Numbered from the stretch's first letter, positions 43,327 to 53,370 are shown. The stretch: DNA of 64,000 bases from Balneolaceae bacterium UBA7797 (GCA_002480645.1 DLCN01000004.1:3559-67558); one strand, 5' to 3'. Notes: a model not told the origin generated them from the sequence alone. Program-made: numbers and translations.

Positions 43327-44441
43327 TAAGCATAGCTGTTGAGCATCACCGGCATCACGAGCATCAGAATATCTTCGGTTTCATCTTCAGAAGATGGTTT
43401 TACAATACCGGCCCGGTTCGGTGAAGAGAATTCAAAACTAACTTCCTCATCGTCGATGTTACTTAGAACATCACCCAGGTATTTCGCATTGAAACCGATC
43501 TCCATAGCATCGCTGGAGTAATCGCATTCGATGGTTTCTTTGGCTTCGCTACTCATATCCAGATCCTCGGCGCGGATAGTAAGTTTATCCGTTTCAAGTT
43601 GAAGTCGGATCTGTCGTGTGGTTGTGCTGGAGAAAATAGACACCCGCTTAACAGTAGCCAGCATTTGATCTTTGCTGATCGTGAGGAATTTGTCGTTATC
43701 GCGCGGAATCACTGATTCATAGTTCGGATACTGCTCATTGATCAGGCGGGTAATAAGAATGGTATTCCCGCTTTTAAAACGGCTGTGATCCTGAGTTACA
43801 GTAACATCACAGTCATCGCCTGAGATTGTTTTTTGGATCAGGCTCAGTGCTTTATCCGGAATAATAAAGCTTACTTCCTTATCCGCTTTGATCGACCGGT
43901 TTGTGTAACGCACTAAACGGTGACCATCTGTTGCAACAAACTTACTCTCTTCGGTTCCGATCTGAAAGAAAACCCCCATCATTGCCGGGCGAAGATCATC
44001 GCTGGATACGGCAAACAGGGTCTTATTGATCGCTTTGTGAACCAATTCGGAGGTGGATGAGATATGGGTTCCTTCATCCAGATTGGGTACTTCCGGAAAT
44101 TCTTCGGCTTCGTCTCCAACCAATTTGTAGGTACCTTTATCGGTTCTGAAATTGATGTTTTTACGATCATCTACATCAAAGAAAACCGTGATATTAGGCA
44201 ACTGTCGCAGTGTTTCCAATAACCTGCGTGCCGGAATGGCTACGGCGCCTTCTTCTTCAATATCAGCTTCAATATATTCGATGATGGAGATCTCAAGATC
44301 GGTAGCAGTCAATTTCAGTTTCCCATCTTCGCTTTGGAAAAGAATGGTTTCAAGAATTGGTAACGTAGCTTTAGATGGTACCGCACCGATCACTGCGGAA
44401 AGACCTTTGTTCAGCTCACTACTGGATACAGAAAATTTCAT
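43326..44441 (-). CDS. dnaN: DNA polymerase III beta subunit (sliding clamp)
   Basis: A 371-residue beta clamp of three similar domains; typical strings LPILETILFQSEDGKLKLTA, VAIPARRLLETLRQLP, FVATDGHRLVRYTN, IIPDKALSLIQKTI, and the C-terminal MLVMPVMLN. Normal length 365-380. Located away from dnaA here, heading a short operon with a SAM hydrolase and a methyltransferase. Confidence 0.97.
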   Translation of the reverse strand: MKFSVSSSELNKGLSAVIGAVPSKATLPILETILFQSEDGKLKLTATDLEISIIEYIEADIEEEGAVAIPARRLLETLRQLPNITVFFDVDDRKNINFRTDKGTYKLVGDEAEEFPEVPNLDEGTHISSTSELVHKAINKTLFAVSSDDLRPAMMGVFFQIGTEESKFVATDGHRLVRYTNRSIKADKEVSFIIPDKALSLIQKTISGDDCDVTVTQDHSRFKSGNTILITRLINEQYPNYESVIPRDNDKFLTISKDQMLATVKRVSIFSSTTTRQIRLQLETDKLTIRAEDLDMSSEAKETIECDYSSDAMEIGFNAKYLGDVLSNIDDEEVSFEFSSPNRAGIVKPSSEDETEDILMLVMPVMLNSYA

Positions 44442-44629
44442 GAATTCTTATTTTGGAATGTTTTAAGGACAATTTTTTACCCAATCTTGCCCTTTCAAAA
44501 TGATGTGCTTATACTAAGAAATACTTGCTCTCTCTGCAACCAGCTAGAGCCCAAAAAAACCACTCAATTAAGCCTGTTTACACACGTTAAAGCGCTACTA
44601 TTTTTCTCATAAATTAATCTCCCTTTCGG

Positions 44630-45715
44630 ATGAAATCGTTATCCAGAGCGCTTTTGATTCTCCTTCTTTTTAGTGGACTTTCGCAGGCACAATCTACCCT
44701 TGCCAAGTATGGGAACGACTTCCTGAGCGTAGGCGCGGGAGCCCGTGCCTTAGGAATGGGCAGCGCGTATTCTGCGGTTGATGGAGATGTAACCTCTGCA
44801 TACTGGAATGTGGCCGGATTAGCTGCTGTCGATACTCCTGAAGGCATATATATGCATTCTGAAAGATTTGGCGGAGTTGTCGGATACGATTACGGGGCAG
44901 TTGCTTTACCTCTCAAACAAACGGATGGTGTTCTGTCACTTAGTTTTTTCCGGCAAGGAGTGGATAATATTGCCAATACCCTGAATGCCTGGGATAGTGA
45001 GCGTGGTACTGCCGGTGGCCCGAAAGCCGATGTTGAGAATTACATCACAAAATTCAGCGCCGCTGATCTGGCAATATTTCTTTCGTTCGCTAAAAATTAT
45101 TCGGAAGATCTTTCGATGGGAGCGAGCGCCAAGATCATAAATCATCGGCTGGGACCCTTTGCCAATGCCTGGGGATACAGCCTCGACATTGGTGCCAGAT
45201 ACGAGACCGATCTTATTGATCTTTCAGCTTCAATTCTGGATGTAACCACCATGCAGAAAATGTGGAAGGTGAATGAAGAAGAGTTTGAAGGATTTCAGGA
45301 GACGTTCGGTGATTCAATTCCTTCCGGCCGGAATGAGTTTGTGCTGCCTTCTCTTCGTATTGGAGCTGCTAAAGCCTTTTCCATCGATGATTTCGAAATT
45401 CTTGCAGCGGCAGATCTGTATATGTTATTTGAGAATCGACGTGCATATTATGTGAATATTGGCGCGATGAGTATGGAGCCGCATATAGGAGCGGAGGTTA
45501 CCTATAAAAATCGAATCTCATTTCGTACCGGACTTACTGACTTTATGAATGATCCTGAAGCTGGTTTCATGGTTTCTCCGACTCTGGGTATGGGGCTAAG
45601 GGTCTCCTCTTTCTATCTGGATTATGGCTTTGCGAGCTTTACAGGGTCAACCAGTAATTTGGGATACACGCATCGGATATCTTTACGATTCGATCTGTTA
45701 AAGCAATCAAAGTAG
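44630..45715 (+). CDS. PorV/PorQ-family outer-membrane protein
   Basis: A 361-residue outer-membrane beta-barrel of the PorV/PorQ (UPF0164) family, with a signal peptide (cleavage after SQAQ). Hallmark: FLSVGAGARALGMGSAYSAV and TSAYWNVAGLA. In type IX secretion PorV attaches cargo to the cell surface, but many paralogues have no proved role, and no other T9SS gene is in the window. Divergent from dnaN. Confidence 0.88.
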   Translation: MKSLSRALLILLLFSGLSQAQSTLAKYGNDFLSVGAGARALGMGSAYSAVDGDVTSAYWNVAGLAAVDTPEGIYMHSERFGGVVGYDYGAVALPLKQTDGVLSLSFFRQGVDNIANTLNAWDSERGTAGGPKADVENYITKFSAADLAIFLSFAKNYSEDLSMGASAKIINHRLGPFANAWGYSLDIGARYETDLIDLSASILDVTTMQKMWKVNEEEFEGFQETFGDSIPSGRNEFVLPSLRIGAAKAFSIDDFEILAAADLYMLFENRRAYYVNIGAMSMEPHIGAEVTYKNRISFRTGLTDFMNDPEAGFMVSPTLGMGLRVSSFYLDYGFASFTGSTSNLGYTHRISLRFDLLKQSK

Positions 45716-45818
45716 AAAGTGCAGCTTAGATCGTTAGCTTTCTTAAAGTTGAGGGTACCGATCAATCCATCATAGCCTCAGGAATACATATTTCCTACCT
45801 TTCAGTAAAAAATTACGC

Positions 45819-46724
45819 GTGCGCATTATAATTCTCGGTCCAACAGCATCCGGAAAAACGGAGCTTTCATTATTACTTGCTGACGCTTTAGATACGTCAA
45901 TAATCTCAGCCGATTCCCGACAATGCTACAAATATATGGATATTGGAACGGCTAAACCGAGTGCGGATGAACTGGCTCGTGCAACTCATTTCAATATTTC
46001 TAATCTAGAACCATTCGAAGACGACAGCGCTGTAAAATTTCATGAGCGGGCAGCGGGATGGGAAAAGCAGATCCTTAAAGATTCTGACCATGTGATCTAT
46101 GTGGGGGGGAGCACACTTCATCTTACCGGACTTATTCAACCCTTTGATAATATTCCGGATTCCAATCAGGATAATATCGATGAGTTGAACGCACGTATCC
46201 AAAAAGAGGGAATTGAGTCTCTCTATGAACAATTAAAAGAGGTTGATCCCGAATACATCCCCAAACTGGATGGGATGAATAAACATCGTATCATTCGGGC
46301 ATTGGATGTTTGGATGCAAACCGGCAAACCGTTCAGTTCTTTTCACAATGAACTGGGGCCGGCCCCTGATGAACACACCTTGGTTTTTGGCCTGAAGTGG
46401 AATCGTCAGACTTTGTACGACCGGATTAATCGTCGGGTCGAACAAATGCTGGAGCAAGGTTTATTGAAAGAGGTACAAACCCTTCTCAATTCCGGATATT
46501 CCAAAGATCTTCAGTCCTTACAAACGGTTGGGTATCGGGAAGTGATCCTGTTTTTTGAAGGGGATTATACGCTCGAACAGATGAAAGAAAAGATAAAAAC
46601 GAATACACGTAGATATGCCAAACGCCAATTAACCTGGTTCAGGCGCTGGGATTTTATAGATTGGCTGGATGCTGAGCATGCCGGACCTGAAAGGATGAGG
46701 GATCATATACTCTCAAAATTATAA
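45819..46724 (+). CDS. miaA: tRNA dimethylallyltransferase
   Basis: A 301-residue enzyme that isopentenylates A37 of tRNAs reading UNN codons. P-loop GPTASGKTEL (residues 6-15), SADSRQCYKYMDIGTAKPS, the DDSAVKFHE region, GGSTLHL and QTVGYREV are the family marks. It begins with GTG at 45819 (start confirmed by the P-loop next to it). Confidence 0.95.
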   Translation: MRIIILGPTASGKTELSLLLADALDTSIISADSRQCYKYMDIGTAKPSADELARATHFNISNLEPFEDDSAVKFHERAAGWEKQILKDSDHVIYVGGSTLHLTGLIQPFDNIPDSNQDNIDELNARIQKEGIESLYEQLKEVDPEYIPKLDGMNKHRIIRALDVWMQTGKPFSSFHNELGPAPDEHTLVFGLKWNRQTLYDRINRRVEQMLEQGLLKEVQTLLNSGYSKDLQSLQTVGYREVILFFEGDYTLEQMKEKIKTNTRRYAKRQLTWFRRWDFIDWLDAEHAGPERMRDHILSKL

Positions 46725-46730
46725 CTGCAT

Positions 46731-46738
46731 TACTTTTG
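46731..46738 (+). promoter_or_regulatory. TACTTTTG -7 promoter box upstream of purS
   Basis: TACTTTTG matches TAnnTTTG perfectly, 6 bp after the miaA stop and 101 bp before the purS ATG. It would give a leader of roughly 95 bases with no recognised riboswitch. The -33 partner is not obvious. Confidence 0.4.
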
Positions 46739-46839
46739 CAGGTCAGCAATTTAAAACATTCAAAAAATACCTTAAACGCTTTAGCAGCATTGAGCAATAA
46801 GCCTTAACTTCAAGTTTCACTTATAATCGAATTCCGGCC

Positions 46840-47082
46840 ATGTATAAAGCAAAAGTTAATGTAACTTTACGTCCTTCCATTCTCGATCCAAAAGGTAAAG
46901 CTGCACATCATGCCTTACAGAATCTTGGACTTGATCAGGTTGAACAAGTTCGAATTGGTAAATTTATAGAGCTCGATGTTAACGCTGATTCTGAAGCTGC
47001 AGCAAAAGAGGTTGTTGAAGCAGCCTGTGCAAAATTGCTTGCAAATGAAGTAATGGAAGACTTCGAGATCACCATCGACTAA
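46840..47082 (+). CDS. purS: Phosphoribosylformylglycinamidine synthase subunit PurS
   Basis: An 80-residue PurS. Signature KAKVNVTLRPSILDPKGKAAHHALQNLG and VRIGKFIELDV. It forms the FGAM synthase complex with PurQ (two genes downstream) and PurL (not in the window). Normal length. Confidence 0.95.
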   Translation: MYKAKVNVTLRPSILDPKGKAAHHALQNLGLDQVEQVRIGKFIELDVNADSEAAAKEVVEAACAKLLANEVMEDFEITID

Positions 47083-47103
47083 ATCACTGAAAGAAATTCT
47101 CTT

Positions 47104-47430
47104 ATGATGAAGCAGCTTCAGAACCAATACGACGACTGGATGTTATCCATTCCCGGTGGAGCTACCGAATCAGAAACAGAGGAAGAAGTAGAAGAGGTTT
47201 TGCAAGCTCCCTGGAAGCTGATCCTCTACGACGACGATATTCATACTTTCGATGAAGTTATTGAACAGCTTATGAAAGCCACCGGTTGCGGACTTTCTAA
47301 AGCGGAAGAACTTACCTGGAAAGTGCATAACGAAGGAAAAGCTATTGTGCATGAAGGCGAATTTGAAGAATGCCTGCGCATTGATAGTGTATTAAAAGAA
47401 ATTCAACTCATCACCGAAATAAAAGGATAA
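47104..47430 (+). CDS. clpS: ATP-dependent Clp protease adaptor ClpS
   Basis: A 108-residue N-degron adaptor delivering substrates to ClpA/ClpC. Core: PWKLILYDDDIHTFDEVIEQLMKATGCG then EELTWKVHNEGKAIVHEGEFEEC, with DDxxxTFxEV-type motif and the substrate-site Asp-Asp. The N-terminal acidic extension (residues 1-35) is longer than in E. coli. Inserted between purS and purQ with gaps of 21 and 3 bp. Confidence 0.92.
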   Translation: MMKQLQNQYDDWMLSIPGGATESETEEEVEEVLQAPWKLILYDDDIHTFDEVIEQLMKATGCGLSKAEELTWKVHNEGKAIVHEGEFEECLRIDSVLKEIQLITEIKG

Positions 47431-47433
47431 CCC

Positions 47434-48132
47434 GTGGCTAATTTTGGAGTAATCGTATTTCCCGGTTCAAATTGTGATCACGACGCATATCATGCGCTTA
47501 AACATGTAATGAATGCCGATGTTAAATTTCTCTGGCACAAGGACACGGATCTATCAGATATCGATTTTCTGATCGTGCCGGGTGGGTTTTCATATGGTGA
47601 TTATTTGCGTTCCGGTGCAATTGCCCGGTTCTCCCCCATTATGCAGGAAGTGGTAAAATTTGCAGAGAAGGGAGGTCCTGTGATGGGTATTTGTAATGGT
47701 TTTCAGATCTTGCTCGAAGCAGGGCTAATTCCCGGAGCCATGATGCATAACAATAAGCTTCGTTTTGTATGCAAATCTGTAAATATCCGGGTTGAAAACA
47801 CCGAGTCTATGTTCACCTCTCATCTTAAAAAGGGACAGGTTCTGAATATCCCGGTATCTCACGGTGAGGGAAATTATTTTATTGATGATGATGGTCTTAA
47901 GGCTCTGAATGATAACAACCAGGTGCTGTTCCGCTACACTGATGCCGAAGGCAATTTAACAGATGAAGCTAATTTTAATGGGTCCAGAGATAGTATTGCC
48001 GGCATTACAAATGTGGGTGGTAATGTACTCGGTATGATGCCGCATCCCGAGCGGGCCATGGAAAAAATATTAGGCTCGGAAGACGGAAAACCAATATTTG
48101 ATTCTATTCTGAACTCCTTGTCCATAGCGTAA
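47434..48132 (+). CDS. purQ: Phosphoribosylformylglycinamidine synthase subunit PurQ
   Basis: A 232-residue class I glutamine amidotransferase. The triad: C87 in GICNGFQILLEAGLIPGAM, and H/E in MMPHPERAM near the C-terminus. GTG start at 47434, 3 bp after clpS. Pairs with PurS and the absent PurL. Confidence 0.96.
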   Translation: MANFGVIVFPGSNCDHDAYHALKHVMNADVKFLWHKDTDLSDIDFLIVPGGFSYGDYLRSGAIARFSPIMQEVVKFAEKGGPVMGICNGFQILLEAGLIPGAMMHNNKLRFVCKSVNIRVENTESMFTSHLKKGQVLNIPVSHGEGNYFIDDDGLKALNDNNQVLFRYTDAEGNLTDEANFNGSRDSIAGITNVGGNVLGMMPHPERAMEKILGSEDGKPIFDSILNSLSIA

Positions 48133-48152
48133 GATTTAGTACCTTATCTGCC

Positions 48153-48911
48153 ATGAGCAGAGAAAGTGAAATCCCCTTAAAACTACATAGTAAAGGTCTG
48201 GTTAAGCGTTACCGAAAACGTACGGTAGTGGATGATGTGTCCATCAATGTTACGCAAGGTGAGATCGTTGGACTACTGGGACCCAACGGCGCAGGTAAAA
48301 CCACCACTTTTTATATGATGGTTGGCCTTATCTCACCCAATGAAGGCGATATTTTTCTCAATGAAGAGAATATCACGAATACACCAATGTATCAGCGGGC
48401 AAGAAAAGGAGTAGGGTATCTTTCTCAGGAGGCCAGCGTATTCAGAAACCTTACGGTGCGCCAAAATCTGGAGTCTGTGCTTCAGTTTCTTCACTATTCC
48501 AAAAAAGAGATCAAAGAACGGTGTGATCAGCTAATAGAGGAATTCTCTCTGCAAAGAGTGGTGAATAGTAAAGGTTATAGCCTTTCAGGAGGAGAACGCC
48601 GGAGAACTGAAATTGCCCGCGCACTGGTAACCAATCCAAAATTTATTCTGCTGGACGAACCATTTGCCGGAGTAGACCCCATTGCCGTGGAAGATATTCA
48701 GGAAATCGTTTCGAAATTAAGACATCAGAATATTGGAATTCTTATCACTGATCATAATGTTCACGAGACATTAGCCATCACTGACCGGGCCTATCTTATG
48801 TTCGAAGGAAATATATTAATGGAAGGATCAGCTGATGTGCTGGCAAACGACGAAAAAGCTAAAAAACTATATCTGGGTCAAACGTTTAAGTTAGATCGCT
48901 ATACACGTTAA
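48153..48911 (+). CDS. lptB: LPS export ABC transporter ATP-binding protein LptB
   Basis: A 252-residue ABC ATPase. Walker A GPNGAGKTTTFYMM, signature YSLSGGERRRTEIARAL, Walker B FILLDEPFAGVDPIAVEDIQ, and H-loop TDHNVHET, closely matching LptB. Energises LPS transport from the inner membrane through LptFG (not in this window). 21 bp after purQ. Confidence 0.95.
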   Translation: MSRESEIPLKLHSKGLVKRYRKRTVVDDVSINVTQGEIVGLLGPNGAGKTTTFYMMVGLISPNEGDIFLNEENITNTPMYQRARKGVGYLSQEASVFRNLTVRQNLESVLQFLHYSKKEIKERCDQLIEEFSLQRVVNSKGYSLSGGERRRTEIARALVTNPKFILLDEPFAGVDPIAVEDIQEIVSKLRHQNIGILITDHNVHETLAITDRAYLMFEGNILMEGSADVLANDEKAKKLYLGQTFKLDRYTR

Positions 48912-48923
48912 TCACTAAGTATT

Positions 48924-49244
48924 ATGAAAGAAATCACTGTTAAGGAGCTCAAGAAAAAACTTGATGCTAATGAAGATGTGCAACTGATAGATGTTAGGGA
49001 AGACTTTGAATATCAGGTCTCAAATCTGGGTGGAAAGCATATCCCATTGGGAAGTCTACCTACTAAAATTGAAGAATTAAGCGGTTTAAAGGAAAAGGAG
49101 ATCATCATGATCTGCCGATCTGGTGCACGTAGTGCCAATGCCACCTATTTCTTAACCCAGAATGGGTTTACAAACGTAGCTAACCTTAGCGGGGGCATGA
49201 TGGCCTGGGCCGATGAGATCGACCCTGAATTACCGGTGGCCTGA
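48924..49244 (+). CDS. Rhodanese-like domain protein
   Basis: A 106-residue single-domain rhodanese, with the active-site loop MICRSGARSA (Cys near 65-66) and WADEIDP tail. Sulfurtransferase or thiosulfate-related; partner unknown. 12 bp after lptB, likely in the same transcript. Confidence 0.9.
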   Translation: MKEITVKELKKKLDANEDVQLIDVREDFEYQVSNLGGKHIPLGSLPTKIEELSGLKEKEIIMICRSGARSANATYFLTQNGFTNVANLSGGMMAWADEIDPELPVA

Positions 49245-49250
49245 ACCGAA

Positions 49251-50486
49251 TTAAACGAGTGCCGCGATCTGGTTTAACAGTTCCTGATTACTCTCCGTGT
49301 TCTTTAGCACTTTGAGTAAGCCAAGCATCGATTCTTTGGGCGACTTCTTCAGTAAATAGCGACGAACCATATTTCGCTCTTCCAGGGAATCTGTTATGAA
49401 TTTATTCTCATTACGGGTTCCTGAAGCGGTGATATTTATGGCCGGGTAGATCCTGTCGTTCGCCAGTTCACGATCCAGCACAAGTTCCATGTTACCGGTT
49501 CCTTTAAATTCCTCAAATATGAGATCATCCATTCGGGAATTGGTTTCAACAAGGCAGGTTGCGATGATGGTTAACGAGCCTCCACCTTCGATCTTACGGG
49601 CAGAACCAAAGATCTTTTTTGGAATTTCCAATGCACGGATATCCAAACCACCGGAAAGAGTTCGGCCACTATTGGATTGTATGGCGTTGTATGCACGGCC
49701 TAATCGGGTTAATGAATCAATTAACAGAACGGCATCCTCACCCATTTCCGCTTTACGCTTAGCGTATCCCAGTGTCATTTCGGTGATTCGTACGTGGCTC
49801 TGAGTTTTTTTATCGTTTGAGGAAGCAAAAACTTCAGCATCTGTAGAGCGCATGAAGTCAGTTACTTCTTCAGGTCGCTCATCCACTAACAGCACGCTCA
49901 GATGAATGTCAGGATGGTTTTGCGAAATTGAATTAGCGATCTGCTTTAAGAGAACCGTTTTACCGGTTCGCGGTGGCGCTACGATAAGAGCCCGCTGACC
50001 TTTACCGATCGGCGCAACCAAATCGATTACTCTCATTTCGATATCTTCAGGATTATCACCCATTCGCATCCAGTCAACCGGCATGATAGGTGTTTGTCGC
50101 TCAAATTTAGCGCATCGTGTCCAGGCTTCAACCGGTTGGCGGTTAACATAATCTACAGAGAATACATGCTTATTACCCTGATTGTCCTCTTCGAATTCCC
50201 CTTCCAGAATAAGGCCTTGTCTCAGGTCCAGATGTTTGATCTCTTCGGGTTTCAGGAATGGATCTTTGGGGTTATAACTGAATTCATAGTCCAGTTTTCT
50301 GATGAATCCCCACCCCTTCTCATTTATTTCTAAAATACCGGCATATCGTCCGGCTACTCCCTGATTATTCTTCCAGTAGAATTTTGGTATAAAAACATTA
50401 CCGCCTTTGTTCTTGTTGCGGTTTTTATTTCTGTTTTTATTGTTCTTATTACGGTTCTTATAGTTCTTTTTATTGTTCCGTGCCAT
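49251..50486 (-). CDS. rho: Transcription termination factor Rho
   Basis: A 411-residue hexameric RNA helicase. Walker A APPRTGKT near 165-173; RQTPIMPVDWM and GGLDIRALEIPKKIFG fit the family. The N-terminal 30 residues are Asn/Arg/Lys repeats (NKNNKNRNKNRNKNKGG), an insert typical of Bacteroidota and Actinobacteria Rho proteins, in place of the usual N-terminal helical domain. Next to the convergent rhodanese gene. Confidence 0.94.
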   Translation of the reverse strand: MARNNKKNYKNRNKNNKNRNKNRNKNKGGNVFIPKFYWKNNQGVAGRYAGILEINEKGWGFIRKLDYEFSYNPKDPFLKPEEIKHLDLRQGLILEGEFEEDNQGNKHVFSVDYVNRQPVEAWTRCAKFERQTPIMPVDWMRMGDNPEDIEMRVIDLVAPIGKGQRALIVAPPRTGKTVLLKQIANSISQNHPDIHLSVLLVDERPEEVTDFMRSTDAEVFASSNDKKTQSHVRITEMTLGYAKRKAEMGEDAVLLIDSLTRLGRAYNAIQSNSGRTLSGGLDIRALEIPKKIFGSARKIEGGGSLTIIATCLVETNSRMDDLIFEEFKGTGNMELVLDRELANDRIYPAINITASGTRNENKFITDSLEERNMVRRYLLKKSPKESMLGLLKVLKNTESNQELLNQIAALV

Positions 50487-50575
50487 TCAATTATACTATA
50501 GATTCTATCGTCTCCTATTCGGAAGTACCAAACAAATAAATAATGTAGAGGGTAAAAAAGGAGAGCGGAAAAATG

Positions 50576-50604
50576 AGGTGCTGGTTTTATTTTAACCAGC
50601 ACCT
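50576..50604 (-). terminator. Intrinsic terminator of the glycogen operon
   Basis: An 11-bp perfect stem AGGTGCTGGTT (50576-50586) / AACCAGCACCT (50594-50604) with a 7-base loop; on the minus strand it is followed by CATTTTTCC. It ends the seven-gene operon that runs from 59994. Confidence 0.8.
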
Positions 50605-50654
50605 TATCTGTGTTGAAGATGAGAAAAGATACAAATGTTTTGCCTTATAGCAAA

Positions 50655-51989
50655 TTAACGAACAGTAGTAGTCTCGTTAATCCAGCTGTAACAACTTACC
50701 AGATCTCCATCCACTTTTACTTTTTGGCCATCTTCGAAGCCAAGAGTAAAGAATTTGTCTTCAGTACTTGGGGTAACCGCTTCGTATGTAGGAAGCTGAT
50801 TAGATACTGTACTGCTTACAGATGGATCAACTCGTTTTGCTTTCTGTAAGTAATCTACTACTAGCCAGTATACCACTTTATCTTTCGCTTCCAGCTTACG
50901 GTTTTCGGTACATTTACTTACGGCCTGACCATAAAGTGTAGCCATTTTGATGTAAGCCAACCCATAATTGGAATCGATACTGATGGCAGCAGTTACATAT
51001 TTCTTTGCGGTAGAAAGCTGCTCCATGCTCATGTACACATCAGCGAGATCAAGGTTCAGTTCTTTTTTGTCCAGATCAGATTCAGCTTTCTCAAGTGCTT
51101 CTTTATAATATTTAGCAGCTTCAGAATAGTTAGCGTCACCCTTCATGATATCACCTAATGACACAGCGCTTTCGAAAGTTGGTGCTAATTCATGGATCTT
51201 AAGCGTGGTTTCTCTTAATTCTGCAACCATACCAAGGTCATCCTGAGCTTCAGCTACACAACGCAGATCTTCAATAGATTCTGGGTTCTCTTCCAGTTTA
51301 CCACCGCAGAATTCTAAACGCTCTTCCGGTGATTTAAAAAGTTTACCTAAGGTTTCATCAAAATAGGTAAGCAGATCAGGGGTTGCATATGGGGATGCTG
51401 TATCGATCATAGCAACGACTTCATCTTTTCTGTCCTGACGAACCATGTTGTCTACGGTGATCTGTACATAGTAGCCGTCACCTAATTCGGTAGTACGCTG
51501 AGGGTCCATTTCGAACATGGCCTCAAAATCAGCATAGGCTTTCTGTAAACCGTCTTCGATGTACTGGTAATTTTCCAGGAGATAGCGACCTCTGCGTTGA
51601 CGAAGTTCATATTTATCCACTTCTTCATCTGTAAAGATGTCGAAACTTTCCTGATATAATGCCAGAGCGGTATCCAGATATGCTTCGCGTTCACTTGGAT
51701 CATCCTTTGAAAGTCCGATCTCGGTGTAGATCTTGATCAGTTTTGGGTACTGACGGGACAGATCAAATTTTTTGTATCCCTCAATCTCTTTTGGTTTTGC
51801 ACATACCATCCAACGACCATATCTCAGAGCAAATGGATAGTCTTTGTTCGTATAGTTTCCCTGAAAAATGGAATAAGCAGCCAATGCCTGCATTCCGTCA
51901 GGAGGAGTTGTATTAGAGCATTCAACCTGTGCCTGCACAAAAGATGTACTCGCAAATAAAATCCCTAAAATTGTAGCTAATACTTTCAT
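50655..51989 (-). CDS. TPR-repeat secreted protein
   Basis: A 444-residue protein with a signal peptide (cleavage after VQAQ) and four or more TPR-like helical repeats across residues 110-350 (e.g. YSEAAKYYKEALEKA, LADVYMSMEQLSTAKKYV). Function unknown; probably periplasmic scaffolding. Last gene of the glycogen operon, 67 bp after the outer-membrane protein gene. Confidence 0.8.
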   Translation of the reverse strand: MKVLATILGILFASTSFVQAQVECSNTTPPDGMQALAAYSIFQGNYTNKDYPFALRYGRWMVCAKPKEIEGYKKFDLSRQYPKLIKIYTEIGLSKDDPSEREAYLDTALALYQESFDIFTDEEVDKYELRQRRGRYLLENYQYIEDGLQKAYADFEAMFEMDPQRTTELGDGYYVQITVDNMVRQDRKDEVVAMIDTASPYATPDLLTYFDETLGKLFKSPEERLEFCGGKLEENPESIEDLRCVAEAQDDLGMVAELRETTLKIHELAPTFESAVSLGDIMKGDANYSEAAKYYKEALEKAESDLDKKELNLDLADVYMSMEQLSTAKKYVTAAISIDSNYGLAYIKMATLYGQAVSKCTENRKLEAKDKVVYWLVVDYLQKAKRVDPSVSSTVSNQLPTYEAVTPSTEDKFFTLGFEDGQKVKVDGDLVSCYSWINETTTVR

Positions 51990-52056
51990 TGCTTTCTTGT
52001 TTGTTTGTTAATACATGTAAATAAACTGTTCGACTCGCAGATTTATTACTTTAAAA

Positions 52057-53358
52057 TTATCTAAGCTTTGGCCGGATGAACATAACCTCGGCTAAATTCA
52101 CTGAAACCCCCAGCGACCAAATGCGCTCTTCAATAAGATTACTGTTTGTTGTACCTCTGAACCCGTAGCGTAAACTCAGATCAATTGAGGAAAGGCCTCT
52201 TGAGAGTATCCCCAGTCCGGTGTTGATCCAGAGTGTACTTATGTTTTCGTTCTGTACAACCAGATGACCGGTGTCGTAAGATAATCCAGCTGAGTATTTA
52301 AAACTCGAAAAAAATGTATCTAATCCTCTTTTATATGGATGATACTGTCCTCCAAATCCAAACCTGGTACGATCAGTAAGCTGATATCCTGAATCATCAA
52401 CCAAAGCGTTAGAATAATTGCCCCACTGCTGAACCTGCATTTCTGCATTAAAATTTACATAGCGGGATGGTGCGTATCCAAGTCCGGCACCAAATTCCAT
52501 GGGCATTTGCACATCACCACTTTCTGCATAGAGCTGTTCAGACAGGTCGATGGTTTCATTCGTACTGTTATAGGTCTTATCAGTTGTGAGTGTTGCATTC
52601 GTACCAATTTGATAGGGTAATGAATACGTAGCGCCAAAACTGATCTGATCGCCTCTTCGTAAAAAGCTTCTGAACTTTGCAGCAAGACCGAAACGTTGAG
52701 CAAAAGCGGCGCCACTATATTTGGTAACCTGAGAGTGGGAAGAAAACAGCCCGGATGTAAATGAAAAATTCTCGGTACTGGACAGTGATAAAAATGCCAC
52801 TGACGGAGCATAACCAATAGAAATGTTATTAGTTAACCGGAAGCCAAGACCAGCCTCAAATTTGTTAACTCCACCATAACTGGTTAATTCGTTGGCATAA
52901 ATGATCTCTTCCCCTTCAGCCTCAAATGTTCCTGTGTTTACAATATCAAATGATGATCGCGTAACCGGAAATAAGGCAAGGGACAATCCCAGTTTCCCAT
53001 TCTTGATCGGAAACAGTACATGAAGTTTTGTTGCTTCGAAATTTGTGCTTCCACCATTTTGTGAGGTAGTCTGGGTTTTATACGTAGACAGATCAGCTCC
53101 ACTAATTGCCTGGGTATATTGAACAAACCCCCACAAGCCGGGGTTCTGAAGACCAAACATTTCCTGGTTTACATTCGATAACCCAAATCCGCCATAGCCT
53201 TTAAAGGCTGAAGATTCGATGTCGACTGGCTGACCAACTCCAAAAAATGAATAAATAGACCCGCTTTTTGCTTCACTAAGCTGAGCTTTTGCCGATGATT
53301 GGAAGTTGATAACGGAGATAAATAAAACGGCCGGGATAAGTACTTTCTTAAGTTTCAT
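52057..53358 (-). CDS. Outer-membrane barrel protein of unknown function
   Basis: A 433-residue predicted outer-membrane beta-barrel with signal peptide (ending SSAKAQ) and strand-rich sequence (GAGLGYAPSRYVNFNAEMQV, LRYGFRGTTNSN). It resembles the FadL/TonB-independent barrels often encoded beside DUF4270 proteins in this phylum, but without a specific family call. 12 bp downstream of the DUF4270 gene. Confidence 0.72.
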   Translation of the reverse strand: MKLKKVLIPAVLFISVINFQSSAKAQLSEAKSGSIYSFFGVGQPVDIESSAFKGYGGFGLSNVNQEMFGLQNPGLWGFVQYTQAISGADLSTYKTQTTSQNGGSTNFEATKLHVLFPIKNGKLGLSLALFPVTRSSFDIVNTGTFEAEGEEIIYANELTSYGGVNKFEAGLGFRLTNNISIGYAPSVAFLSLSSTENFSFTSGLFSSHSQVTKYSGAAFAQRFGLAAKFRSFLRRGDQISFGATYSLPYQIGTNATLTTDKTYNSTNETIDLSEQLYAESGDVQMPMEFGAGLGYAPSRYVNFNAEMQVQQWGNYSNALVDDSGYQLTDRTRFGFGGQYHPYKRGLDTFFSSFKYSAGLSYDTGHLVVQNENISTLWINTGLGILSRGLSSIDLSLRYGFRGTTNSNLIEERIWSLGVSVNLAEVMFIRPKLR

Positions 53359-53370
53359 TGCATTGACCTC

